Shown in pieces: positions 36,752 through 48,934 of a DNA stretch of 64,000 bases. Below the pieces are notes generated by a model. It was not told the origin of the DNA. It did no database searches and saw only the letters and a list, made by a program, of their open reading frames with translations. A program made the translations under genes and the position numbers. Position 1 is the first letter of the stretch. The number at the start of each line of letters is the position of its first letter. The stretch covers positions 2,328,501 to 2,392,500 of the forward strand of contig NC_083386.1 in assembly GCF_031755915.1 (NCBI RefSeq). Direction: 5' to 3'. This stretch comes from Ziziphus jujuba (taxonomy: Eukaryota; Streptophyta; Magnoliopsida; Rosales; Rhamnaceae).

Positions 36752-36999
36752 GTAAGTCCATCCCTTAGGGGAGGTTCTGCCGGATCTTCCACAGAAGGGT
36801 CCGGTAGGGTTTCCCTGGGATCAGGGCTTGTCTAGGGTTCCGGTGGGGAACTTTGGACGGGTCCTGACAGTTGGTATCAGAGCATAGGTTCTTGTAATCC
36901 TAAGGGACTGTGCATTGCTGTACAGCCCATCCGTAAATTCCTTCCTTTTGTAATCGTGCTTAAGTGTCCCTGTTTCTAAACTCTTGTTTGTTTCTTCAG
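36752..36999 (+). other. Possible leader intron removing the primer-binding site
   Basis: GTGGTAAGTCC (GT at 36752) near the LTR 3' end is a good donor match. CTTGTTTGTTTCTTCAG ending at 36999, 12 bases before the gag ATG, is a strong plant acceptor with a long pyrimidine tract. Removal would give a gag-pol mRNA without PBS. This is inference from motifs only. Confidence 0.3.
36872..36883 (+). other. Primer-binding site (initiator-methionine tRNA)
   Basis: TGGTATCAGAGC, two bases after the LTR end, is the standard complement of the 3' end of plant initiator-methionine tRNA used by many LTR retrotransposons. The same site is in both TRIM copies. Confidence 0.95.
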
Positions 37000-37011
37000 T
37001 AATCGACTACG

Positions 37012-40000
37012 ATGAGTCGGCGGGACACACGAAGAACTCGGGAACGCTCGGCTGAGAGTTCCGGGAGTCGATCAAGCCTTAGAGATCTAGTCTCTCAGCT
37101 AACTAGAGCCTTAGGAGGTTCAAGCTCTAGTAACCGATCCGTGGATCAGGCTCGACGTTTAGGAGCCGTGGAGTTCGATGGAAGCCAAGGCCCAGCTGCA
37201 GCCTTGAAGTGGCTATCCAGCATGGAGAAAATCTTGGAAGAGGGGATGCAGTGCCCCGATGAGGATATGGTGAGGATTTCTGGGTTCATGTTAGAGGGAG
37301 ACGCCCGGAAGTGGTGGCAAATGGAGAAGACCCGCAGAAGGCATACGTGGGACCAGTTCAAGATTGCCTTCTCTACTGAGTTCTGTCCTCCTGCCTACCG
37401 TGAGGCGAGAAAGAGAGAGTTCGAGGGACTGCGCCAGGGAAACATGACGGTGACAGAGTACGAGAGGAGGTTCCGGGAGCTGTCAGAGTTCTGCATGCAC
37501 TTGATTCCCGACGATCACGCGAAGAAGGTGAGGTTCATAGACGGGTTGAACGAGAGCATCGGCTACACCCTTTCTGGGTCAGTACACCCCACCTATCAGT
37601 CCGCCAGGGATGCAGCGCTCGAGCTAGAGAGACAGGCGGAGATACACAGACCCTCGAGGCGCAGACCGTTCGAAGGTTCGTACAGCGGGGTACCCCGACA
37701 GGGGGCATCTAAGAAGAGTCATAGTTCAGGCTCAGACAGTGGTGGGTTCAGCCCTCGAGGCAGATTTCAGAGGAGAGGCGGCTATCGTATGCCCCAACCA
37801 GCGCGCCATTCCATCAGCGGCGGCACGAGCTCATATCAGCACTCTGGGTTTAGCCCCAAGCCATTCTGCAGACGTTGCAATAGAGCACACCATGGGATTT
37901 GCCAGTTTGAGGGTGTGTGCTTTCAGTGTGGACAGGCGGGACATATTAAGAGAAATTGCCCTTATGGAGAGGCGGGAGTGTTAGGGGCGAGCCCACCATC
38001 ACATCAGGCCAGTGGATCGCGGGGTCAGAGTTCCCGAGGGAGTTATGCAGTAGGAGGTTCATCGGGATCAGTCCCACAGCCTGTTGGACCGAGCAGGGGT
38101 AGAGGACGGAGGCCCCAGCAGACAGGGCAGGGTCGAGTGTTTGCGATGACGCAGCAGGAGGCCCTAGCTACACCGGACGTCGTGGCAGGTACGTTGAATA
38201 TATTCGGTAATGATGCATTAGTACTTATAGACCCGGGAGCAACACATTCATTCATCTCCAAGGAATTCGTCACTCGGGTCGGTATGACCCCTACTCCTTT
38301 AGAATGTCTAGTAGAGATAGCCACTCCTGCAGGAGAATCCTTGTGGCCTAGCCAGTTAATCAAGGAATGTTTCTTCTGCATCGAAGATCAAGTGATGGAG
38401 GCGGACTTGATCCTGTTGGATCTGTCCGGACTTGATGTAATTTTGGGCATGGATTGGTTGGCAAGGAACCATGCATCTGTAGACTGTTTCAGCAAGGAAG
38501 TTACATTCAGGAGGCCAGGGTTGCCAGAAGTAGTATTCCGTGGAGGAGTTGGAAGGCCCTTACCGAGGTTGATATCTACCCTTACCGCCAAGAAGCTACT
38601 GAATAAAGGTTGCCAGGGGTATTTGGCTCATGTGATAGATACCCGAGTAAGTGGGGTCAGGTTGGAAGACATGCCCGTTGTGAGGGATTTCCCGGACGTG
38701 TTTCCTGAGGAGTTACCAGGATTGCCTCCGGAAAGGGAAGTTGACTTTCCCATTGAATTGATTCCAGGCACCGTGCCTATTTCTCTACCACCGTATCGGA
38801 TGGCTCCAGCGGAGTTAAGGAAGCTAAAGGTCCAGTTGCAAGATTTGGTAGATAAGGGGTTTATTAGACCAAGTATATCGCCGTGGGGAGCCCCAGTTTT
38901 GTTTGTAAAGAAAAAGGATGGTAGTCTAAGGCTGTGTATAGACTACCGACAACTTAATAAGGAAACCATTCCTAATCGCTATCCGTTGCCAAGGATAGAT
39001 GATCTATTCGACCAACTCCAAGGTGCCAAGGTGTTCTCCAAGATCGACTTGAGGTCGGGATACCATCAGTTAAGAATCCGAGAGTCGGACATTCCTAAGA
39101 CTGCCTTTAGGACGAGGTACGGACATTATGAATTCCTAGTGATGTCGTTCGGACTCACCAATGCCCCAGCAGCTTTCATGGACTTGATGAATAGGGTGTT
39201 TCGTCCGTACTTGGATCATTTTGTCATTGTATTTATCGATGACATTCTGATCTATTCAAGGAGCCAAGAAGAGCACGTGAGGCATTTGAAGAGAGTGCTC
39301 CAAACTCTAAGGCAGCATCAGCTATATGCTAAATTCGACAAGTGTGAATTCTGGTTGAATCAAGTGGGTTTTCTCGGACATATCGTGTCGGCAGAAGGTA
39401 TCTATGTGGACCCTGATAAGGTAAAGGCAGTGTTGAGTTGGGAGCGCCCTACCACTGTGAGGGAGGTACGAAGTTTTCTTGGATTAGCGGGTTACTACCG
39501 TCGTTTTATTGAAGGGTTTTCAAGGATTGCCGGGCCACTTCATAGATTGACCCGAAAGAATGTTGAATTTAGTTGGACGGACAGGTGTGAACAGAGTTTT
39601 CAGGAGTTGAAGCAAAAGTTGACATCCGCACCTGTTTTAACTTTACCTGATGGGAATGAAGGTTTTGAAGTTTATTGTGATGCATCCCATCAAGGGTTGG
39701 GTTGCGTGCTAATGCAGAATCAAAGGGTGGTAGCGTATGCATCTCGGCAATTGAAGCAGCACGAACAGAATTACCCTACGCACGACTTAGAATTGGCGGC
39801 GGTAGTCTTTGCTCTAAAGAAGTGGAGGCACTACTTGTATGGGGCCACGTGCCAAATCTATACCGACCACAAGAGCCTCAAGTATATTTTCACTCAGAAG
39901 GAGTTAAATATGAGGCAAAGGCGATGGATGGAGTTGTTAAAGGATTATGACTGTGTGATTGACTATCACCCGGGTAAGGCGAATGTAGTGGCAGATGCTT

Positions 40001-41586
40001 TGAGTAGGAAGGCTACTGGATCCCTTGCTCACATCCAAGTCATCCAACTACCTCTCATGGTGGAGTTGAAGAAGATGGGGGTGTTAATGCATATGCATCC
40101 TTCAGGAGTTCTCATGGCTAGCTTCCAGGTACGACCGGTGTTGGTGGATCGTATAGTAGAGACCCAAATGGAAGATCCTAAGTTGAGGACAATTAAGGGC
40201 AAGGTACAAGAAGGTCTTGATCCGGAATTTTCCATAAGGAGGGATGGAGCCCTCGTGTATAAAGGACGACTTTGCGTTCCGGATATCCCAGGACTCAAGA
40301 AGGAGATTTTGGAGGAGGCGCATAGCTCGATGTATGCGATGCATCCTGGGAGTACCAAGATGTATCGGACGCTTGTTAAGTATTATTGGTGGATTGGTAT
40401 GAAGAGAGAAGTGGCAGACTTTGTATCAAAGTGTTTGATTTGTCAACAAGTGAAAGCAGAAAGACAGAAGCCTTCGGGACTACTCCAACCCTTACCGATT
40501 CCCGTGTGGAAGTGGGAAGAACGCAACATGGACTTCGTATTCAAGCTTCCTTCCACACCTAGAAGGTACGACGGCATTTGGGTAATCATTGATCGTCTCA
40601 CCAAGTCGGCACACTTCCTACCGGTACGAGAACGTTTTTCGCCCGAGAAGTTAGCCCAATTGTTCGTGCAACGCATTGTAAGTCTTCATGGAGTACCGTT
40701 AGCCATCGTCTCCGATCGAGATCCGCGCTTTACTTCACGACTATGGCGGAAGTTGGCTGATGCACTAGGAGCAAGACTTAACTACAGCACCGCTTTTCAC
40801 CCACAATCTGATGGACAAGCAGAGCGCACAATCCAGACATTAGAAGACATGCTAAGGTCTTGCATTATGCAATTTAGCGGTAGCTGGGATGAACAACTGC
40901 CACTGATAGAGTTTGTCTACAACAACAGTTATCAAGCGAGTACTGGAATGTCCCCGTATGAAGCTTTATATGGGAGGCAGTGTCGGACACCTTTGTGTTG
41001 GAGTGAGGTAGGAGAAGAGAGGCTCCTTGCAACAACTAATGCGGTCGGATCTGAGTATTTAAGGATGACCTTGGACAAGGTGAAGATCATTAGGGATCGA
41101 TTGAAGGTTGCCCAAGATAGACAGAAGAGTTACGCCGATGTGCGTAGAAAGGATTTGGAATTCGAGGTAGGAGATTGGGTATTCCTAAAACTATCTCCAT
41201 GGAAAGGAGTAGTACGTTTTGGACGACGAGGTAAGTTGGGTCCTCGTTATATTGGGCCTTACGAGGTTACGGAGAGGATTGGCCCGGTGGCGTATAGGTT
41301 GGCGTTACCGGAAGAGCTAGCTCGAGTACACAACGTGTTTCATGTGTCGATGCTACGGAAGTATATTGCAGACCCGTCGCACGTACTCGAGAGTCCGGAT
41401 ATAGAGATAAGGGAAGATCTTTCGTATGTGGAGCAGCCAGTACAGATTTTGGATCGCGAGGAACGCACGCTACGCAACAAGACTATTCCTCTAGTTAAGG
41501 TCTTATGGCGGAACCACTTGGTCGAGGAAGCAACGTGGGAACCCGAAGCACAGATGCGTGAGCAGTACCCGTATCTGTTCCAGTGA
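37012..41586 (+). CDS. Gag-Pol polyprotein, Tekay-like Ty3-gypsy chromovirus
   Basis: One unbroken frame of 1524 codons. Gag capsid region about residues 50-200 ([22 protein letters not shown]). CCHC zinc knuckle C303-C316 ([14 protein letters not shown]). Aspartic protease with D407 in [10 protein letters not shown]. Reverse transcriptase about 590-780 with FIDD at 741-744. RNase H with D890 in VYCDASH and [10 protein letters not shown], ending NVVADALSR. Integrase with an HHCC region (CLICQ) and catalytic D1174, D1235 and E1271, the D-35-E spacing. The last 50 residues ([22 protein letters not shown]) form a chromodomain-like tail, which in related elements directs insertion to heterochromatin. 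No frameshift or stop is seen, so the element may still be capable of movement if transcribed. The 5' LTR truncation could weaken its promoter. Confidence 0.97.
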   Translation: MSRRDTRRTRERSAESSGSRSSLRDLVSQLTRALGGSSSSNRSVDQARRLGAVEFDGSQGPAAALKWLSSMEKILEEGMQCPDEDMVRISGFMLEGDARKWWQMEKTRRRHTWDQFKIAFSTEFCPPAYREARKREFEGLRQGNMTVTEYERRFRELSEFCMHLIPDDHAKKVRFIDGLNESIGYTLSGSVHPTYQSARDAALELERQAEIHRPSRRRPFEGSYSGVPRQGASKKSHSSGSDSGGFSPRGRFQRRGGYRMPQPARHSISGGTSSYQHSGFSPKPFCRRCNRAHHGICQFEGVCFQCGQAGHIKRNCPYGEAGVLGASPPSHQASGSRGQSSRGSYAVGGSSGSVPQPVGPSRGRGRRPQQTGQGRVFAMTQQEALATPDVVAGTLNIFGNDALVLIDPGATHSFISKEFVTRVGMTPTPLECLVEIATPAGESLWPSQLIKECFFCIEDQVMEADLILLDLSGLDVILGMDWLARNHASVDCFSKEVTFRRPGLPEVVFRGGVGRPLPRLISTLTAKKLLNKGCQGYLAHVIDTRVSGVRLEDMPVVRDFPDVFPEELPGLPPEREVDFPIELIPGTVPISLPPYRMAPAELRKLKVQLQDLVDKGFIRPSISPWGAPVLFVKKKDGSLRLCIDYRQLNKETIPNRYPLPRIDDLFDQLQGAKVFSKIDLRSGYHQLRIRESDIPKTAFRTRYGHYEFLVMSFGLTNAPAAFMDLMNRVFRPYLDHFVIVFIDDILIYSRSQEEHVRHLKRVLQTLRQHQLYAKFDKCEFWLNQVGFLGHIVSAEGIYVDPDKVKAVLSWERPTTVREVRSFLGLAGYYRRFIEGFSRIAGPLHRLTRKNVEFSWTDRCEQSFQELKQKLTSAPVLTLPDGNEGFEVYCDASHQGLGCVLMQNQRVVAYASRQLKQHEQNYPTHDLELAAVVFALKKWRHYLYGATCQIYTDHKSLKYIFTQKELNMRQRRWMELLKDYDCVIDYHPGKANVVADALSRKATGSLAHIQVIQLPLMVELKKMGVLMHMHPSGVLMASFQVRPVLVDRIVETQMEDPKLRTIKGKVQEGLDPEFSIRRDGALVYKGRLCVPDIPGLKKEILEEAHSSMYAMHPGSTKMYRTLVKYYWWIGMKREVADFVSKCLICQQVKAERQKPSGLLQPLPIPVWKWEERNMDFVFKLPSTPRRYDGIWVIIDRLTKSAHFLPVRERFSPEKLAQLFVQRIVSLHGVPLAIVSDRDPRFTSRLWRKLADALGARLNYSTAFHPQSDGQAERTIQTLEDMLRSCIMQFSGSWDEQLPLIEFVYNNSYQASTGMSPYEALYGRQCRTPLCWSEVGEERLLATTNAVGSEYLRMTLDKVKIIRDRLKVAQDRQKSYADVRRKDLEFEVGDWVFLKLSPWKGVVRFGRRGKLGPRYIGPYEVTERIGPVAYRLALPEELARVHNVFHVSMLRKYIADPSHVLESPDIEIREDLSYVEQPVQILDREERTLRNKTIPLVKVLWRNHLVEEATWEPEAQMREQYPYLFQ

Positions 41587-41617
41587 CGTGCGGAAATTTC
41601 GAGGACGAAATTTTTGT

Positions 41618-41629
41618 AAGGGGGGAAGG
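41618..41629 (+). other. Polypurine tract
   Basis: AAGGGGGGAAGG stands one base before the 3' LTR, where plus-strand DNA synthesis is primed. It follows the GGACGAAATTTTTGTAAGG block between the stop codon and the LTR. Confidence 0.9.
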
Positions 41630-41630
41630 C

Positions 41631-44600
41631 TGTAACACCCCGTCCCGAATCGCACCGGAATCCGTGCACGTTGACCGAGGTTGACCGTTGACCGTTGACC
41701 GAAGGGGTCAAAAGTTGACTTTTTGACTCGGTGGGAATTTCGAGTTGACCAGGGTACCGTGGCGAAGTGCATGACGCCCTGAGTTCGTAGACTAGTAGCA
41801 CGTCGAAAACGGAGCTACGGTTTGAAAGTTATGGGCAAAACAAGTTGAAGTGTAAACTGTCTAAAAGGTGCCGGGAGTTGACTTTTTCTTGTGATGTAAT
41901 TGTGAGTTGACTCTTGTATGGTTATAAAGTACTCGTCGGTACGAGTTCATAGACTAGCGGCACGCTTAAATCGGACATCCGGTTAAAAAGTTATGGACGT
42001 TTGAAGTTTACCGGATACCGTATTATTTTAATGTTTTTGGGTCGTGAACAGTGAAATGCCACGTGTCAGCTTCTGAGTGGTCCACGTGGCATGAACAGTG
42101 TCATGCAGGGTTTTAATTTTGAAAAAAACTCTCGGGGAAGAGAGAGAAAGAGAGAGAAGAGAGAGAAAGAGAGAGAGGAGAGAGAAAGAGAGAGAGAGGA
42201 CCCGCCGGCCACCGGATTTTGCCACTGTTCCGGCCGAGTTACTGTACACGTGCCGGACAGAAAGCTTGCCCACCTCATTTCCGGCAAAACCTCCAAATTT
42301 CACGGCGAACGGCCGCCGGACGCGCCCGGATCGGACGTCCGAAGTTTGGCGGCGATTTTTCCCCTCCACCGCCGGCCACCGCGAATCGGCACTATTCCGG
42401 CCGATATACAGTACACGCGCCATACACCCAGCATCCTCTCCTCAAGTCCGGCCTACCCACCAAAAATCACGGCCATCGGACCACCGACGCGCCTGGATCG
42501 GAGCGTTTTCCGGCGAGGGGTCGAAAATCTTCAAACGGTGATTTCTCCGCCGTCCGACCTCCGTTTTGCTCACCGTCGGTCCCGTTGGATTGCTCTCCTC
42601 ACGATCTACAAATCTGCAAAATTTCACAGCAAACGGCCACCGTCGGAAATTACTGTTCCGGCGACGGTTGCCGGTGACGTGGCGGCCCGCCGGAAATTAC
42701 TGTTCCGGCGAGTACCCCGAAAATTCCGGCCAGCTCCAGTCCGCAGTGTTCGACCTCCTGAACCCAAATCCGACTTCCGTTTCCACCAATTCGCGACGGT
42801 TTGGGAGAATTGCGGAGCCGAAACCCGAAAAGCTTCCCGATAAAATTCCGACCCCGTCGGGTACGATCATCGGAAATTAAGACCGGATCTGTGATTAGCA
42901 TCACTCGAGCTTCGATTCGGTATATAATTCGTAAATTTTAGTTATCGTTTGGTGTTCGCTCCCCGGGTACCCATTTGGGGATTACCCGAATAAAATATTA
43001 ATATTTGTGGTTTTGGTACTGTGGATGTTTTAGGTGCACGTGCAAGTAGCGGAGTCGATCCTGCGGAGGATCTTGATTGAGATACGTGCACAAGGTGAGT
43101 GACCCACCTTCAAATTAATTTTGGGGAATTTAATTGATGAATATATTATGTGTGAATTAAATATTTGGAATTTAATTTCTATGTGCCAAATATTTATTGG
43201 ATTTATTGTAGAATTATTTATGAATTTATTGGATTTAAGAAAATGCGAATTCTACAAATTTATGCCGTGTGGAATTATTTTATGGATTTGAGGATTTTGA
43301 AATTGGTGTGGTTTTAATGGTAAATTGGGTACGATTTGATTTTCAAATATTTCAAGGAAAATATTTGGTTATGTTGGTGATTTCAATTTTTATGAAATAT
43401 GCCCATAAAATATTATGGGATTTGATTATGATATTTCGAGAAATTATTTATGCTTGGAAAAAATGTGGATATTTGAATTGATGGATTTGGGAGTTGGTGG
43501 ATTTGAAAATCATGGGATTTATGGTATTAATTATAAGGAAATTGTGGAGAATTTCCCGGTTCAAGCGGATGGATTATGCCCGCTATGCTTATGAAAAATG
43601 TGAAATTTGTTTTATGATTTAAATTTATGGATTTTATAATTTTTAGATGCACCGTGCACGTACTGGTGTTCTGATTATGTGATATGGTATATGTGATATG
43701 GTTAGTGTGCACACGGTTGTGATTAGCGCGCAGGTGGGTGTGAGTAGCGCGTGGTTGATATTATGAGGGTGTCCTGTGGATGCCATCGGAGAGGGCGGCC
43801 ACCCCCCCTTGGCCGGGACACCAGGTTAGCAGCGGCGCTGTGGGACGCCACGCGACCGTATGCCGGTTTCTCTCTATAACCTCCTGTCTGGCGGTACCTT
43901 GGGACGCTGGGTACTGTTGGCGCCACTGGTATATAGTGGGTGCATCAAATGATTTTCAGAACTGTGTTTTAAAAATAAAATGTTTGGAAACTGAATTAGA
44001 ATTAAAAATATAATTGTTACCGCTTCTGGTATTTAATTGATGTCTTGGTTTTCGGGAAATATGAATAAAGGGTTTTGTGAAAATGTTTTAAAAGGGGAAC
44101 CTTTCCAACTGAGAGAATTGTAAGGGTTTTGAGAGAAATTATTATTTCCAAATAATTATTATTTATATACCTATTACCGTGGTATGATAGTGTAGAGTAG
44201 TAGGGTCGCTCACTGAGATGATTAGCATCTCACACTCTTAAATTCCGTTCCTCTAGGTACCAGGTTGTCGGTGTTCACTCGGAGCGGACTTGATCTTCCT
44301 CGCTGTATTTGTTCGTGCAGTACCTTGTTCTTCTTTTACTGCAGTTGTAATATTTCTTTCACTTTTGCTGTATTCTGTATTTTGTAGTACTTCATAAAGC
44401 TCTGTATACTGTATGGGACACTTAAGTATTTGTATTGCACTGGATTACTGTATTTTTATTTTGGAGTGCTGAAATTTGTGGAACCAGTTCGTAGTACTGT
44501 GGGAGGAATAAGGGAACCATTATAGAAGTGTGTTTTCAGTGCAGGAAATTTTGTGGTAAGTCCATCCCTTAGGGGAGGTTCTGCCGGATCTTCCACGGAA

Positions 44601-44673
44601 GGGTCCGGTAGGGTTTCCCTGGGATCAGGGCTTGTCTAGGGTTCCGGTGGGGAACTTTGGACGGGTCCTGACA
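41631..44673 (+). repeat. 3' LTR of the Tekay-like element (complete)
   Basis: 3043 bp from TGTAACACCCCGTCCC to GGACGGGTCCTGACA. It is the full reference for the truncated 5' LTR. Frames at 42028-42904, 43269-43481 and 43723-44013 repeat those in the 5' LTR and are not genes. Confidence 0.97.
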
Positions 44674-46782
44674 ACACGCGTCGGCCAGAGATGAGCGGGG
44701 GACGGAGGCGAGCTCGGCCTCAAAATTTCACAGTCACCGGCCGCCGGACGCGCCCAGATCGGGCCGGAGAAGCCGCCGGCCGAAAAGTTTCTCTCTCCTT
44801 TTTTCTTGTGTTTTCCGGCCAACCCAGCTCGACCCATACCTCTATCCCACCATTTTCGACCCCTCTGAGTCCATTTCCGGGGTTAGATTGCCCAAAATCC
44901 CCACCGTTTGGGAGATCCCTCAAGTTTAAACTCGGCCAAAGCTTTCCGGCCACCGCCGATTGAATTGAGTTCAATGGAGGTCAGTAATGTGATCCTCATC
45001 TCACAAGCTTTCCATAGACATATAATTTGTCAATTTTGGTTAACGTTTGTGTTAGACCCCCCCCGGGTACCGAGTATTATTTATCCGAATAAAATATTAA
45101 TTTATTTGACTGTGTGTGAATTGTGTTCTAGGAGCACGGGTGAGTCGTGGAATTGATCCCATGGAGGATCTTAGGTTAATTGCGTGCTCCAGGTGAGTGA
45201 CCCACCTTTAAACCTATTTTGGGGTAATTAATTATATTTATTTGATGTTTAATTGATATTTGGAATTATGCTCATGTGGTGCAATTTGATTATAATTGTG
45301 GAAAATTATTATTTTATAAGTGCGTATATGTTTGTTGGTACTAAACGTAAATTTTGGGTTATCCAAAAACCCCGATTTTTATTATTATGATTTAATTTTA
45401 TTTATTACGCATGAGTAAGGTATTTTCGGTAATAAATCGTATGTAGTTTTAATATTATTTTTTAGGCATAATTGGTTTAAATATTTTAAGGAAATTATTT
45501 GTTTAATTGGTGGTTTAAATTTTATAATTATGCCCGTGGAATATTATTTGTTGGACCTCGTGTTACGAGAAAAATTATTTTTATATTGTTATCGATGGTT
45601 TGGTACCGGGTATGTTAAAGGAAAATATGTGGGATGGTAAATTTGAAAACTGGTATATTTTCTACGTTTATTTTTTGGAAAATCGGTACGGTAATAATTA
45701 ATTTAGTAATTATTTTATACACACTCATACAGTATTGGTGTTCCGGTGTATATGTAATTAGCGCACAAGTTATTATATCTCCCATGAGTTGCCATTGGAC
45801 CGAGGGCAGGCAAGTCTTATATATTGCACATCAGCTGCCCCCCTCCTTGGTCGGGATGACGGTTTCAGCAGCGCTACTATCGGGACGCCGAAGTGCCGTA
45901 TGCAAGTTTCTCTCTTTAATCTCCTGTCAGTCGGTGCTCGGGACACTAGGTAGTGGAGGGCATCACTGGTATATGGTGTGGTGCGTCAAGTATAAGTTTT
46001 CAGATAGAAATTTCAAACCCCAAAGTGTTCAAAAATTATTTATTATAATTTATTACATTTTATTTATATATGGGGTATTTGATTATTATTTATTAAATTA
46101 ATTGATCCCTTGGTTTCGGAAAACACGAATAATGGATTTTGTGAAAATGTTTTAAAAGGAGAACATTTCCAATAGAGTGAATAGTGAGGGTTTTGAGAGA
46201 AAGTATTACTTTCAAATGTTTACTATTTATTTATTTATTTATTTGTTGATATTAATTAAATTCCTTTATTTGTTATATTATTAATATTAAAGGTGTACGG
46301 TAGATAGGGTCACTCACTGAGATGATTAGCATCTCACGTTTTTAAATTCCATTTCCCTAGGTCCAGGTTAGGAGACGTTGATCGTCCGGGGCGAGCCCGA
46401 CGTCTCAGTTCATTGCCGAAAGTCTAAGAAGTATTTCATCCCTTTTTCTTTTCCATCTTGTATTACTTCTTTATCTGTCATTGTATTAATTTCATATTTA
46501 TTTGTATAATACTCTATATACTGTATTGGACCTTTAGTATTAATTATGCACTGATTACTATTATTCATTTGAAGTGCTGTAAATTTGTGGAATCAATTTA
46601 TAGTATTGTGAGAGAAATAAGGGGATGAATATAGAAGTGTGTTTTCAGTGCAGGAAAATTTTTGGTTAGTCCTACCCTTAGGGGAGGTGCTGCCGGATTT
46701 TCCATTGAAAGGTTCGGTGGTATTTTCCTGGGATCAGAACTTGTCTAGAGTTCCGATGAGAAATTTTGGACGGGTCCTAACA
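44674..46782 (+). mobile_element. Host solo LTR, 3' part (interrupted)
   Basis: It continues the LTR begun at 33468: ACACGCGTCGGCC here aligns with ACACGCGCCGGCC at 21281 of the uninterrupted relative, and both run through GGACGCGCCCAGATCG to the LTR end (GGACGGGTCCTAACA). Compared with 20545-23752 about 173 bp of host LTR are missing at the left junction of the nested element. Splice-like sites: CCAGGTGAGT (GT at 45193) and TTTCCCTAG (ending 46360). Followed by TTTTT, the right target duplication. Confidence 0.92.
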
Positions 46783-46787
46783 TTTTT

Positions 46788-48229
46788 GATCCAATCCCAA
46801 CTTATCCCTTTCTCTCTCTCTCTTTCTTTCTCTATATGCATATATATATATATATATACACATATAGCATTTAACCATGATTATGTAAAAGAATAACTAG
46901 AGGTGATCATTTGTATAGTCAAAATATTGAAACATGTGAGCACGTGATTTTAGATTTAGAAAAACCTAATTGAAGCATTTGGCGTTATAGGTGTAAAAGA
47001 TGGCAAAATCTTACATGATCCGCCATCATAAAACGTTACCATAAGTTGAATAGAGACATTTTAATAATTATATTATAAGTAAAAAATAAACTTAATCTTA
47101 TAATTATAATTGTTGTGTTTTAAACAATTTATATTTACAATTTAAAAAAAAATTATTTCTATGTTTAGTTTGCAATAGTATTTATTATTTTCTGTTTGTT
47201 TAGATATATTTTAATAGTTAAAAATTAAAAAAATATATATATATATATATATATTTTGGTTAAACAAAGAGTATATATAAATGCAGCACTCATTTGATGT
47301 AACATTTTCATGGGATATGAAAAACCCACTTGTACTGATTAATCCAAAAAGACACCGGATCAAGTATCACATGAAAAAAATTTATAATGCTCTCGGAAGT
47401 TGTGCTCCCCTTTGTCACAAACATATGGGACCATATGCCGCGCGTTGTGCTCCGCATAAGCACCAGAAATTTTCTACGGAGACGCAAGATAATGATGTCT
47501 GATTGCGACAGGTGCATTTTCGTACCAACTCCTTCTTTTCTGTTTCTCTTTTTTTACTCTTTTGAATTTTTTTTACAAATATATTATACTGTATATTTTT
47601 TTAAATTTATTTTAATTATAATTAAATATTTTTATAAAATTCTAAAAATAAAAATATAAAAATATCTAATTGTAATAAAAAAATATTTAAAATATATAAT
47701 ATAATATATATAATTTTTTATTTTTAAATTTTTATTTATTTAATTTTTATATTTTTAAACAAAATTCTGAATCTTATTTCATTAAAAAAAATTAAAAAAA
47801 CATATTTTTGCGGCCTTATTTTACTAAATAGTGATAAATATTTTTATTTTTATTTTTATTCCTTTCATTTTCTTTCTGTTTTAATCATTTTATCTTCTTT
47901 TACTATTTTTTTCATCAGTTTTTAATTTATTTTGAGTTTATAAAGAGAATGGCTAAACAATTTGTTTTGAGAAACATTAATTTCAAAATAAAAGAGAAAT
48001 ATAAAAGATATTTTAATGAAACTAAACTATCTATGTGCAGCGAAGGAAAACGATACCAGATAGTTGTCTAACAACACTATAAACCCGCCGCGTCACATAC
48101 TCATTTGTTGGTTTAGAGAGAAATCGAACGGGAAACAAAATCCTAGAGAAATGAAAAAGAAAATTGGTTTAAAAATCAAAAGGAAAGAAAAAAGTCAAAG
48201 GACTTTTTAATAATTTACATATAAAATGC
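46788..48229. other. Displaced 5' UTR/promoter side of ankyrin copy A, then spacer
   Basis: 46788 onward (GATCCAATCCCAACTT, then a CT microsatellite to about 46832 and a TA run to 46860) continues the 5' leader of copy A in minus-strand sense, matching GATCCAATCTCAAGTCTC in the reverse complement of copy B. Beyond about 46900 the sequence is AT-rich with a TA microsatellite at 47232-47252 and no convincing gene; the frames at 47281-47659 are unsupported. Confidence 0.6.
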
Positions 48230-48238
48230 ACTGGGAAT

Positions 48239-48925
48239 TATATCTGGCAATTCGGGTTGGTGGGTCGTGTTCGTGTCAACCCGTTTAATAATCGTGTCAA
48301 AAATGCCTAACCCGAACACGACCCATTTATTAATCGTGTCAAGTACCTAAAACACTAACCCGACCTGTTTATAAATAGGTCAACACGACACGACCCGTTT
48401 AACACGATTATTTTAACGGGTCGTGTTGACCTATTAACCCGTTAACCTGAAATTGACCTATTAACCCGAAAACTAACCTATTAACCCGTTAACCCGAAAA
48501 TTAACCTATTAACCCGAAAATTTTATTTTATTTTATTTTTATTTTTATGTTTTTGTTTTATTAAAGATGTATTTTTTGTTTTTAAAAAATTAGTAATAGA
48601 AAATTATTTTTATAAAATTTTTAATTTATAATATTTTTTAGTTATTAAATATTATATTAGTAATAAAATAATAATTTAAAATTAAATTTAAATGGGTTGT
48701 AATAGGTATATAATCGTGTCGGGTTGAAACTGACACGTTTAATAAATGGGTGGTAACGGGTCAATTTCGAGTTAAACAGGTCAACCCGAAAATGACACGA
48801 TTAATAATCGTGTTAAACGGGTTGACCCGATTATGACCCGAACCCATTTATAATAAACCCAAACCCATTTATTCCGTGTCGTTTTCGAGTCGTGTCGCCG
48901 TGTCATGATCCAAATTGTCAGGTCT
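48239..48925. mobile_element. Non-autonomous inverted-repeat DNA transposon, TSD ACTGGGAAT
   Basis: The ends read ATCTGGCAATTCGGG and, reverse-complemented, ACCTGACAATTTGGA. ACTGGGAAT flanks both sides (48230-48238 and 48926-48934). The inside is full of direct and inverted copies of ACGACCCGTTT, AACCCGTTAACC and TAATCGTGTCAA, giving a strongly folding element with an AT-rich centre. An 8-9 bp duplication fits hAT or Mutator-type transposition; no coding sequence is present. Confidence 0.75.
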
Positions 48926-48934
48926 ACTGGGAAT

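Larger units (their letters stand above)
34043..36869 (+). repeat. 5' LTR of the Tekay-like element (5'-truncated)
   Basis: Identical to 41847-44673 apart from three differences seen by eye, at about 34614, 35948 and 36794. The first 216 bases present in the 3' LTR (41631-41846) are missing. A TATA-like TATATAAT lies at 35117-35124. The low-complexity GA tract at 34338-34396 and its frames (34224-35100) are not genes. Confidence 0.95.
34043..44673 (+). mobile_element. Nearly intact Tekay-like (chromovirus) Ty3-gypsy element
   Basis: Order: 5' LTR (first ~216 bp deleted), PBS, leader, one gag-pol frame, polypurine tract, 3' LTR. The LTRs are almost identical over 2827 bp, the coding frame is unbroken, and the C-terminal chromodomain-like tail and long LTRs fit the Tekay/Del clade of chromoviruses. 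It lies inside another LTR of the same broad family (33468-34042 and 44674-46782). The 5' target duplication is lost with the deletion at the left junction. Confidence 0.93.

Noticed and set aside
37146..40676. Minus-strand frames of 67-112 codons opposite gag-pol
   Set aside because: Shadows of the long plus-strand coding frame.
47281..47659. Three short frames including a 73-codon one
   Set aside because: No domain, mutually exclusive frames in AT-rich DNA.
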